Part shown: in pieces, positions 1-5,756 of the stretch
Layout of the letters: every line of letters begins with the position of its first letter
How positions within the stretch are numbered: position 1 is the stretch's first letter
Source of the DNA: Myxococcales bacterium
Lineage (GTDB): Bacteria; Myxococcota; Myxococcia; Myxococcales; Myxococcaceae
Reading direction: 5' to 3'
DNA length: 7,950 nt
Assembly (NCBI GenBank): GCA_003153055.1
Contig: PMBV01000227.1
Location: 1-7,950, forward strand
Notes under the pieces: generated by a model
What the model was told of the DNA's origin: nothing
Database searches by the model: none
The model's input: the letters and a program-made list of their open reading frames with translations, nothing else
Made by a program: the position numbers and the translations under genes

Positions 1-573
1 GCCCTTCCAGAGCGCGAAGTCGGCGGGGTCACGCTTCTGCTCGTGGGTCAGCTCTCGTTCCGACGCCCCGGCTTCGAGATCATCGAGGTTCCGCTTCGAG
101 AGCTGGAGGTACCCGGGGTACTTGCGAACCTCGAAGTAGACATCGGCGCCGGCGACGTAGGCGACACCCACCGCGATGAGCCGCTCCACCAGCGCGACAA
201 TCTCGGGAATGGTGTCGGTGACCTTGGGCGATACGTCAGGGGTGAGGAGCCGGAGCGCCCGGGCGTCGGCCTCGAACTCCTTGATGAAGTTGGCCGCGAG
301 CGTGAGCGGGTCGATGCCCTCCTTCGCCGCCGCGTTGATGATCTTATCGTCGACGTCGGTGTAATTCCGCACGTAGCGGACCTCGAGCCCTCGCGCCCTC
401 AGGTACCTCACCACCACGTCGAAGGACGTGAAGGTCCGCGCATTTCCGATGTGAACGAAGGAGTACACCGTGGGCCCACAGACGTAGACCCCGACTTTTC
501 CTGGAGAAAGCGGCTCGAAGGCGACCTTCTGTTGCTGCAGCGTGTTGTAGACCATCAATTGCGGCAAGCTCAT
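1..573 (-). CDS. cysS: Cysteinyl-tRNA synthetase, N-terminal 191 residues (runs off the left edge)
   Basis: This class I aminoacyl-tRNA synthetase joins cysteine to tRNA-Cys in the cytoplasm, using ATP. The visible 191 residues cover the start of the Rossmann-fold catalytic domain. Seen directly: GVYVCGPTVY with Cys32, which in this family is a zinc ligand that selects cysteine; the HIGH-type signature as HIGN at residues 41-44, followed by ART; and the family-typical stretch VRNYTDVDDKI. The fragment ends in the conserved FALWKG, after which the rest of the catalytic domain with the KMSKS loop and the anticodon-binding domain should follow outside the window. The ATG at 573 gives MSLPQLMVYNTL, a normal CysS beginning; the next Met (residue 7) is too close to the fold. 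No strong Shine-Dalgarno precedes it, only a weak GAGTGG. The gene is divergent from the FHA gene across 92 bp. The identification is near certain. Confidence 0.97.
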   Translation of the reverse strand, partial: MSLPQLMVYNTLQQQKVAFEPLSPGKVGVYVCGPTVYSFVHIGNARTFTSFDVVVRYLRARGLEVRYVRNYTDVDDKIINAAAKEGIDPLTLAANFIKEFEADARALRLLTPDVSPKVTDTIPEIVALVERLIAVGVAYVAGADVYFEVRKYPGYLQLSKRNLDDLEAGASERELTHEQKRDPADFALWKG

Positions 574-594
574 GTGTGCGACCACTCTACCCTC

Positions 595-625
595 GAGACA
601 ACCCGCGCGTCAGATGTGCGATAAT
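595..625 (+). promoter_or_regulatory. Candidate extended -10 promoter for the FHA gene
   Basis: The 92-bp spacer between cysS and the FHA gene contains TGCGATAAT at 617-625. This is a -10 box matching TATAAT at five of six positions, with the TGn extension directly upstream. A weak -35 (GAGACA, 595-600, four of six matches) lies 19 bp upstream, longer than the usual 17, which the extended -10 could offset. The box is one of the few A/T-rich spots here. It would give a leader of roughly 35 nt before the ATG at 666. The assignment rests on pattern matching only. The cysS promoter must lie in the same spacer on the other strand, but I could not pick one. Confidence 0.45.
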
Positions 626-665
626 CCGTTGAAGCCTGTCACTCAGCTCTCACGGTGTAGGTCCC

Positions 666-1997
666 ATGTCGGCGAAGCGCAAACGTCCTGGCTCACTGGC
701 CCCCGAGGTGGGGGACGCATGGTCCGTCGGCAACGACGAAGTCCCCACCGCGCTGGTCGAGGCGCCTGAAGAAGAGCTCGAGGCCCTGGAGGGAGACTTC
801 TTCAGCCCTGCCTTTCTCTACGTGGAGCAAGGGCCGGGCAAGGGCCAGCTCCTCGAGCTCAAGCAGGGGCCGGTGGAAATTGGTCGGGCCTCGACGGCGG
901 ACCTGAGAATCCAACACTCCTCCATCTCGAGGCGGCACCTGGAGGTTCGCCGGGTGGGCGAGCGGTTCTTCCTCAAGGATCTGGGCTCACAGAACGGAAC
1001 CCTGGTGAACCAGGCGCCCATCACCACCGAGGTCGAGCTCAAGCCAATGGCCACCATCGAGGTGGGGAGCGCGGTCATTCGTCTCCAAGGGAACGGGAAC
1101 AAGACCGAGGCCCCCCGACGGGAAACGACGAACCTCCAACTGGCCGACACCGCCGTGGTGGCGAGGCCGCTGCCGCCACCGAGACGAAGGAGCGTCGTGC
1201 CCATTGCCGTGATGGCCGGCTCCATCGGCTTCGGCCTGGCCGTGCTCCTCGCGATCGGTTTGAGTGCCATGCGCGCCAGCGAGCCAGGGCCGTCGCCCGT
1301 CGCAGCGATTCGCGAAGCTCCCAAAGCTCCCGAGGTGACCCCGAAACCCCAGGAGGCGCAGGAGCTGCAGGAGCCGACGCTCGACCCGCTGCCGAGCCCA
1401 CCGCCTGGTCCGCCGCCTCGAGTGACCCGCCCCCTCCCCCGTGCAATCAGGCTGGCAGCCGGGGCACGTCCTGCGGTGCCGGCGCAAGACGAGAAGCGTG
1501 GAGGGAAGACTGGTCGCGCGGCGATCCTCGCGGCCTACGAGCGGGGCGATGCGGAGACCTCGTTGAAGGCAGCCAGGCAGGCCGGGGATCAAGACCTGGT
1601 GGCCAAGCTGTCCGCCTTCCTCGAAGCTTCTCTGGCGGGGAGGCGCGCAGCCGAGGCCCACGAACTGGGGGCTGCTATCGCGAGCTACCAGAAGGCGCTC
1701 TCCTGGGACGGCCAAATCTCCAGCGGGTGGGGCAAATACGGCGGAGACCTTCGCCGCCAACTCGCCGCGCACCAGGTGCTGGCGGGCAAACAACGCGAGG
1801 CTCAGGGAGACGTGGAGGGTGCCAGGAAGGCCTACGAAGCGGCCCTGGCCTCCGATCCCACGAACGAGGTGGCGACCACGGCCCTCGCCCAGGCCGGCCG
1901 GAAAGTGGCGAAGAGCCCCGACGAGGCCTTCAACGGGCCGCCAGAGGCGACGAAGACCGCGGCGAAGAAGAGCATCGACGACGCGTTCGGGGAGTGA
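666..1997 (+). CDS. FHA-domain membrane protein with a proline-rich linker and C-terminal TPR
   Basis: A 443-residue protein of three parts. Residues about 52-141 form a forkhead-associated domain, a phosphothreonine-binding module, with the core motifs in place: Gly73-Arg74, SRRH at 88-91 and GSQNGT at 107-112. The residues that contact phosphopeptide are therefore kept. Residues about 177-202 are a single hydrophobic helix preceded by RRR at 173-175, so the FHA domain should be cytoplasmic and the rest periplasmic. A proline-rich stretch (about 205-275) links to a helical C-terminal region; residues about 368-401 match a TPR repeat well (ending YEAALASDPTN). By family logic it would read Ser/Thr kinase signalling, which is abundant in myxobacteria, and pass it to an envelope assembly; that role is inference. 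The ATG at 666 follows a weak AGGT at 659-662. It stands alone: divergent from cysS, convergent with the next gene. No close named family is recognised. Confidence 0.88.
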   Translation: MSAKRKRPGSLAPEVGDAWSVGNDEVPTALVEAPEEELEALEGDFFSPAFLYVEQGPGKGQLLELKQGPVEIGRASTADLRIQHSSISRRHLEVRRVGERFFLKDLGSQNGTLVNQAPITTEVELKPMATIEVGSAVIRLQGNGNKTEAPRRETTNLQLADTAVVARPLPPPRRRSVVPIAVMAGSIGFGLAVLLAIGLSAMRASEPGPSPVAAIREAPKAPEVTPKPQEAQELQEPTLDPLPSPPPGPPPRVTRPLPRAIRLAAGARPAVPAQDEKRGGKTGRAAILAAYERGDAETSLKAARQAGDQDLVAKLSAFLEASLAGRRAAEAHELGAAIASYQKALSWDGQISSGWGKYGGDLRRQLAAHQVLAGKQREAQGDVEGARKAYEAALASDPTNEVATTALAQAGRKVAKSPDEAFNGPPEATKTAAKKSIDDAFGE

Positions 1998-2009
1998 GCG
2001 ACGACCTCG

Positions 2010-2672
2010 TCAGCCCTTTCGAGATCGCCTGAGCCCCCGAACGAAGAGCCAGCCGTTGAGCGCCCCGAAGGCGAGCAGAAAGGCCAGGCTCACCATCACC
2101 GAGAGATCCGATCCAGGCCTCTGCTCGGCGACCAGCAGCCACTTCACCGGCTGCCCCGACCAGGCTTCGATCCGCAGCACCGCATCGGCATAGCGCCCGG
2201 CATCAGCACGGGAGAGCAGCCGACCTCGAGCCGAGAACGGGTTCAGGCGAGGCTGGGGGCGCTTCCCGTCGCGGCCCGGCTGCTCATCGGGGAACGTGGA
2301 GCGCCGGAGCACGAGCGGCGTATCGCTCACCGGAAGCAGCACGAAATCGCCGTCCTTCTCTTGGGCGTACCAGCCCCGCCCCAACGGCGCGCCGTGCACC
2401 TGGGCGTAGCGATTGGTCAGGGCCCGATCGAAGCGGTACTCACCTTCTGCGCCCAGCTCGATGGGATCGCGCGGGCTCCAGAAGTACGAGATGTCGCCCC
2501 ACATCCACCAGACGAGGAAGGCGGCGCCACAGAGCGCCAGCGCCGCCACCGGAGGCAACACGCCCACCCTCGGCCGGTCGAGCGTTCGCTCGAGATCGGC
2601 GATGAAACGCTCCCGCTCCCGGGCGAGCGACTCCTCACCCGGCGGCGGTGATTGGGGCGACGCCTCGCTCAG
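2010..2672 (-). CDS. Two-span membrane protein of unknown function, coupled to the CarD-like gene
   Basis: Not recognised. The protein has a hydrophobic helix near the N terminus (about 39-59, LPPVAALALCGAAF then a Trp-rich WWMWG), a roughly 125-residue hydrophilic middle and a second helix at about 189-212, ending in basic RGLRRSRKG. The start is uncertain. No ATG, GTG or TTG lies in frame between the upstream gene and GTG 2567/2561. The best upstream candidate is CTG at 2672-2670, which overlaps the TGA of the CarD-like gene as CTGA, with GAGGAAGAG immediately before it, giving 220 residues. The 35 added residues use G/C-ending codons and contain an acidic/basic helix (ARERERFIADLERTL) plus a basic flank before helix 1, giving an N-in/C-in topology. 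The alternative is GTG 2561 after GAGGG, with 183 residues. The overlap suggests translational coupling and shared expression with the CarD-like gene. A real gene is likely; the boundary is less sure. Confidence 0.72.
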   Translation of the reverse strand: MSEASPQSPPPGEESLARERERFIADLERTLDRPRVGVLPPVAALALCGAAFLVWWMWGDISYFWSPRDPIELGAEGEYRFDRALTNRYAQVHGAPLGRGWYAQEKDGDFVLLPVSDTPLVLRRSTFPDEQPGRDGKRPQPRLNPFSARGRLLSRADAGRYADAVLRIEAWSGQPVKWLLVAEQRPGSDLSVMVSLAFLLAFGALNGWLFVRGLRRSRKG

Positions 2673-3208
2673 CTCTTCCTCACCGGCTTCTCGACGATTT
2701 CGGACATCTTTGGAGGGTTCTCCGGGATGTTGAAGATCTTCTTGAGGTCGCTCTCGATGTCCAGCTCGGTCACGCCCTTCGCAAACGCGAGCTCCTTGAT
2801 CAGCAGCGAACGCGCTGTGTCGAGCATCTTGCGCTCTCCGAAGGACAGGTCCTTGTCGCCCTTCAAGAGGTAGAGATCACGGAGCACCTCGGCGATCTCG
2901 AACACCGAGCCCGTCTTGATCTTCTCCATGTACTCTCGGTACCGCCGGTTCCAGGTCGTCGAGTCGACCGAGATGTCCTTCTCTTTCAGAATGGCATAGA
3001 CTTGCTTTACGTCATCTTCGCTGATGATCTCCCTCAGCCCCACCTGGCCGATTTTGTTGATGGGAATGAGGAACCTGCCGCCATTTTTCTCAAGCATCTT
3101 GAGGACGTAGAAGGACTGGCGTTGCCCCGCGACTTCCGTGTGCTCGATTCCCACGACCTCGCCTACGCCGTGCCCGGGGTACACCGCCTTGTCGCCTGGC
3201 TTGAACAT
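2669..3208 (-). CDS. CarD/CdnL-family RNA polymerase-binding transcription factor
   Basis: A 179-residue protein of the CarD_CdnL_TRCF family. These proteins bind the RNA polymerase beta subunit next to promoter DNA and stabilise the open complex, often at rRNA and growth genes. Seen: the N-terminal Tudor-like polymerase-interacting domain (about 1-65) starting MFKPGDKAVYPGHGVGEV; then a helical domain (about 65-160) with TWNRRYREYMEKIKTGS and LSFGERKMLDTARSLLIKEL, typical of deltaproteobacterial members. The only tryptophan, Trp86, sits where family members place the Trp that wedges into the minor groove at the upstream edge of the bubble. There is no AT-hook HMGA-like tail, so it is not the long Myxococcus CarD; it resembles CdnL-type short proteins or one of their paralogues. 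The ATG at 3208 follows AGGTGA (3212-3217). It is divergent from comEC and upstream of the two-span membrane gene, which it overlaps at the stop. Confidence 0.93.
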   Translation of the reverse strand: MFKPGDKAVYPGHGVGEVVGIEHTEVAGQRQSFYVLKMLEKNGGRFLIPINKIGQVGLREIISEDDVKQVYAILKEKDISVDSTTWNRRYREYMEKIKTGSVFEIAEVLRDLYLLKGDKDLSFGERKMLDTARSLLIKELAFAKGVTELDIESDLKKIFNIPENPPKMSEIVEKPVRKS

Positions 3209-3322
3209 CTGTCACCTGCTTTCGACCGCCACGACTTCAAGGTCGCCGGTCCTGAGAGCGCGCCACTCTGACGCGAAGAGTCACCATTAGCATATTCTGG
3301 GCTTGACTACAACTTCACACAT

Positions 3323-3338
3323 GTTCCAGACTGGGAAC
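3323..3338. repeat. Small inverted repeat upstream of comEC, possible operator
   Basis: GTTCCAG, one A, then CTGGGAAC: seven bases pair with their mirror partners apart from one extra G in the right arm. It lies 38 bp upstream of the comEC start and 15-20 bp downstream of the TTGACT element, a position suited to an operator or to a short leader hairpin. There is no run of T after it, so it is not a terminator. Chance occurrence in GC-rich DNA is possible. Confidence 0.3.
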
Positions 3339-3345
3339 CTCGCCG

Positions 3346-3371
3346 TTTTGAGCGGAGGTTTTGAGCGGAGG
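3346..3371 (+). repeat. Perfect 13-bp tandem repeat carrying the comEC Shine-Dalgarno
   Basis: TTTTGAGCGGAGG occurs twice with no gap (3346-3358 and 3359-3371), and the next base (T, 3372) also continues the period. Each copy ends in the strong ribosome-binding core GGAGG. The downstream core (3367-3371) is five bases from GTG 3377 and is the one that would serve comEC. The upstream copy has no in-frame start at a suitable distance. A 13-bp unit is out of frame, but it is non-coding here, so copy-number change would only alter the leader. It probably arose by a short tandem duplication or slippage event. Confidence 0.9.
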
Positions 3372-3376
3372 TGCAG

Positions 3377-5755
3377 GTGGGTTGGTCGTGGGAAGCGCTC
3401 GGCAAGCGTCCGATTTTATTTCCAGTTTTGTTCTTGGTCGTGGGCTCGTTGCGAGGGCCTTCGGCGGGGTTTCCCATCTCACTCGTATGGGTGGTGGTAG
3501 TGGTTTGCCTGGCGTCCGCGGCCATCAGGGCACCGCGCGTTGGGGCACTCTTGCTCCTCTTGGGTGGATCCGCAGGCTTGGGCCTCGCAGGAGCAACATC
3601 TACAGGAGTCGTCGGTATTCCCCTGACTGGCACGCACCTGGTGGAGGGCGAGGTCGAAGCGCTTCACACCGGGGTTGACGGAGAAGGAGACAGCCTCGTG
3701 CTGGCGGTCGCTCGGACCGACGGGCAGCCCTGCCGGTTCCGCGCGTCGCTGGGCAGCGGCGAGACCCACCTGACGGCTGGCCAACGCATCCTCGTACCTG
3801 CGCGGCTCCGGCCCATGGGAGTTGCCAGCAACGAGGGCGAGCGAGACCGAGCCGAGCTCCGGCGGCGGCGGGGAGAGCTGTTGAGCGGCTCCTTCGACGA
3901 GCGGCGGGTGGTGGCGCTCACCCGGGCCCCCGCGTGGAGGCGCTGGCTCGAGGAGGCGCATCAATCGCTCTCGCACACCGCCGAGGACGCCATCGGCGAC
4001 CGCGACGCCCGGGGCCTGGTGCTGACGCTCGCCGCCGGAGAGCGCGCCGGCCTGGGAGAGGAGCTGGAGGACGCCTTCGCCAAGAGCGGGTTGGCGCACG
4101 TGCTGTCGGTGAGCGGGCTCCACGTCGCGGTGGTGGCCGTGGCGGTCTTCGCCGTGCTCCGCTGGCTCCTCACTCGCCGCATGACGAGGTGGGCGAGGCG
4201 GGTCGACCCACGCGCGGTGGCGGCTCCGGTGGCCATCGCCCTGGTCTGGGCGTACGTCCTCTACACCGGCTGGCAGGCGCCGGCGGTCAGGTCAGGCGTC
4301 ATGTGTTCGCTGGTGCTCTCGGGCTGGCTCTTTCAGCGCCGCAGCGACGCCCTCAACGCGCTGGCCTTCGCGCTGTTGGTGATGATGGTGGCCGACCCTG
4401 CCACGCTCTTCGAGTTGTCGGTGCAGCTGTCGTTCGCCGCGGTGGCCGCCATGGTGCTGCTCGCGCCTCCGCTGCGAGCGAGCCTGCCCATCGACCCGCC
4501 CTCGCCAGCGACGCAGTCTGGGTGGCGGCTGCGGCTGGGCCAGTGGCGAGAGGAGGCGATCGCCACGGCCATTGCCAGCGTGGCGGTGACGCTGGGCACG
4601 GCGCCTCTGGTGCTGGGCGCCTTCCAACGGGTCAGCGTGGCCGGAGTGCTGTCCAACGTCGTGACGCTGCCCCTCTCTGGGCTCCTGACGATGGCCTCGG
4701 CGGGAGCGGCCGCGGTGCACCTCCTCTCACCATGGGCGGGTGGCCTCTTGCTCGTCGTGGCGGGGGCCGTCGCCCGGGTGTTCCTCTGGTTGACGACGCT
4801 GTTCGCCAGCCTGCCATTCGCCTCGGTGCCGTTGCCCGCGCCGAGTTGGCCAGTGACGGCGGCCTGGTGGTTCGGGTTGGCCGCGGCGGCACTCCTCCGG
4901 GGGAAAGCCCGCTGGCTCGGCCTGGCCAGCCCGGTCGCGCTCCTCGCCTTGCTCCTCGCTCATGGCCGGGCGGGCGACGGGGTCGACGTCACGTTCCTCT
5001 CGGTCGGCCACGGCGACAGCGTCGTCATCAGCTCCCAGGGCCATTACGCGGTCATCGACGGAGGTGGCGTGCCCAACGGCGCCGACACTGGCCGGAGGAT
5101 CGTGGTGCCCTACCTGCGCCAGTTGATGGCCCGTCACCTCGACCTCGTCGCCCTGACTCACGCGCACCCAGATCACGCGCTCGGCCTCGCCAGCACCGTG
5201 GAAGAGCTGCCCACCGAGCACCTCTGGCTCCCCGCCGGTATCGGTGCGGGGCCCCTGGTCGATGACCTTCTGGCCGCGGCGGGCAACGCGCAGGTGGAGG
5301 AGGTCGAGGCGGGCGACGAGGGCCTCTCCATCGGTGCCGCTCGGTTGGAGATCCTCGGGCCCCCGGTGGATCGCTCGGAGCTCAGCCTCGAGAACGATCA
5401 CTCCGTCGTCCTGAGGCTTCGCCATGGCGCGGTCACCTTCCTGTTGACGGGAGACATCGAGCGCGCGGCCGAGCGCTTCCTCCACCCGGGCCAGGTGACG
5501 GTGATGAAGGCGCCCCACCACGGCTCCGACACCTCGTCGACGGCGTGGCTGCTCGACCAGGCGAGGCCCCGCTATGTGGTCTTCTGCGTCGGGAAGGACA
5601 ACCGCTACGGCTTCCCGCGCGCCGACGTCGTTCGCCGCTACGAGGCGCTGGGCGCACGGTGCCTCCGCACCGACCTCGACGGGGCGATCACCTTTCACAG
5701 CGACGGGCGAGACGTCAGCATCGAGACGTTCCAGCCCAGGTTCGACGCCCCGTGA
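3377..5755 (+). CDS. comEC: ComEC/Rec2 DNA-uptake channel protein
   Basis: ComEC is the inner-membrane channel through which one DNA strand enters the cytoplasm during natural transformation. All three expected parts are present in 792 residues, a normal length. The N-terminal part has membrane helices and the soluble DUF4131/OB-like domain (to about 175). The Competence membrane domain (about 210-490) has VLSVSGLHV and LPLSG motifs. The C-terminal metallo-beta-lactamase-like domain (about 535-785) has FLSVGHGDS, then HAHPDH (595-600), LLTGD with Asp693, and APHHGS (His714-His715). The metal ligands of this proposed nuclease domain are thus intact. I prefer GTG 3377, five bases after GGAGG; GTG 3371 is also open but sits on the Shine-Dalgarno itself. 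The roughly first 85 codons use many more A/T-ending codons than the rest. The gene stands alone: divergent from the carD-like gene, and its TGA is one base from the stop of the next gene. Confidence 0.96.
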   Translation: MGWSWEALGKRPILFPVLFLVVGSLRGPSAGFPISLVWVVVVVCLASAAIRAPRVGALLLLLGGSAGLGLAGATSTGVVGIPLTGTHLVEGEVEALHTGVDGEGDSLVLAVARTDGQPCRFRASLGSGETHLTAGQRILVPARLRPMGVASNEGERDRAELRRRRGELLSGSFDERRVVALTRAPAWRRWLEEAHQSLSHTAEDAIGDRDARGLVLTLAAGERAGLGEELEDAFAKSGLAHVLSVSGLHVAVVAVAVFAVLRWLLTRRMTRWARRVDPRAVAAPVAIALVWAYVLYTGWQAPAVRSGVMCSLVLSGWLFQRRSDALNALAFALLVMMVADPATLFELSVQLSFAAVAAMVLLAPPLRASLPIDPPSPATQSGWRLRLGQWREEAIATAIASVAVTLGTAPLVLGAFQRVSVAGVLSNVVTLPLSGLLTMASAGAAAVHLLSPWAGGLLLVVAGAVARVFLWLTTLFASLPFASVPLPAPSWPVTAAWWFGLAAAALLRGKARWLGLASPVALLALLLAHGRAGDGVDVTFLSVGHGDSVVISSQGHYAVIDGGGVPNGADTGRRIVVPYLRQLMARHLDLVALTHAHPDHALGLASTVEELPTEHLWLPAGIGAGPLVDDLLAAAGNAQVEEVEAGDEGLSIGAARLEILGPPVDRSELSLENDHSVVLRLRHGAVTFLLTGDIERAAERFLHPGQVTVMKAPHHGSDTSSTAWLLDQARPRYVVFCVGKDNRYGFPRADVVRRYEALGARCLRTDLDGAITFHSDGRDVSIETFQPRFDAP

Positions 5756-5756
5756 C

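Larger units (their letters stand above)
3209..3376. promoter_or_regulatory. Divergent regulatory spacer between the carD-like gene and comEC
   Basis: This 168-bp non-coding stretch must hold promoters for both the leftward carD-like gene and rightward comEC. Its centre (about 3285-3330) is clearly poorer in G+C than the surroundings, as expected for promoters. On the minus strand TATGCT (3289-3294) is a possible -10 for the carD-like gene, but no convincing -35 lies at the right distance. On the plus strand TTGACT (3303-3308) looks like a -35, but nothing resembling TATAAT follows at 16-18 bp. An inverted repeat (3323-3338) and a tandem repeat (3346-3371) are listed separately. Calling the region regulatory is safe; the individual boxes are weak. 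Confidence 0.6.

Noticed and set aside
43..624. 193-codon plus-strand frame opposite cysS
   Set aside because: cysS motifs are unambiguous on the other strand; this frame is their mirror.
987..1793. 268-codon minus-strand frame opposite the FHA gene (and shorter ones at 818-1324 and 1075-1446)
   Set aside because: No recognisable motifs, biased composition, and opposite a frame with intact FHA and TPR signatures.
2648..3271. 207-codon plus-strand frame opposite the carD-like gene
   Set aside because: Many hydrophobic runs come from reading the complement of charged codons; the minus-strand protein is a clear family member.
3303..3308. TTGACT as a -35 for comEC
   Set aside because: No -10-like hexamer occurs 15-19 bp downstream, so I do not list it as a promoter on its own.
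3327..3340. GGAAC-type ECF sigma -35 boxes on either strand (GGAACC plus, GGAACA minus)
   Set aside because: They are the arms of the inverted repeat, and no convincing matching -10 follows at 16-17 bp.
3371..3373. GTG 3371 as the comEC start
   Set aside because: It overlaps the last base of the GGAGG Shine-Dalgarno; GTG 3377 has ideal five-base spacing.
3934..5265. 443-codon plus-strand frame inside comEC
   Set aside because: Translation is an Arg/Gly-rich shadow; the overlapping comEC frame has clear conserved motifs throughout.
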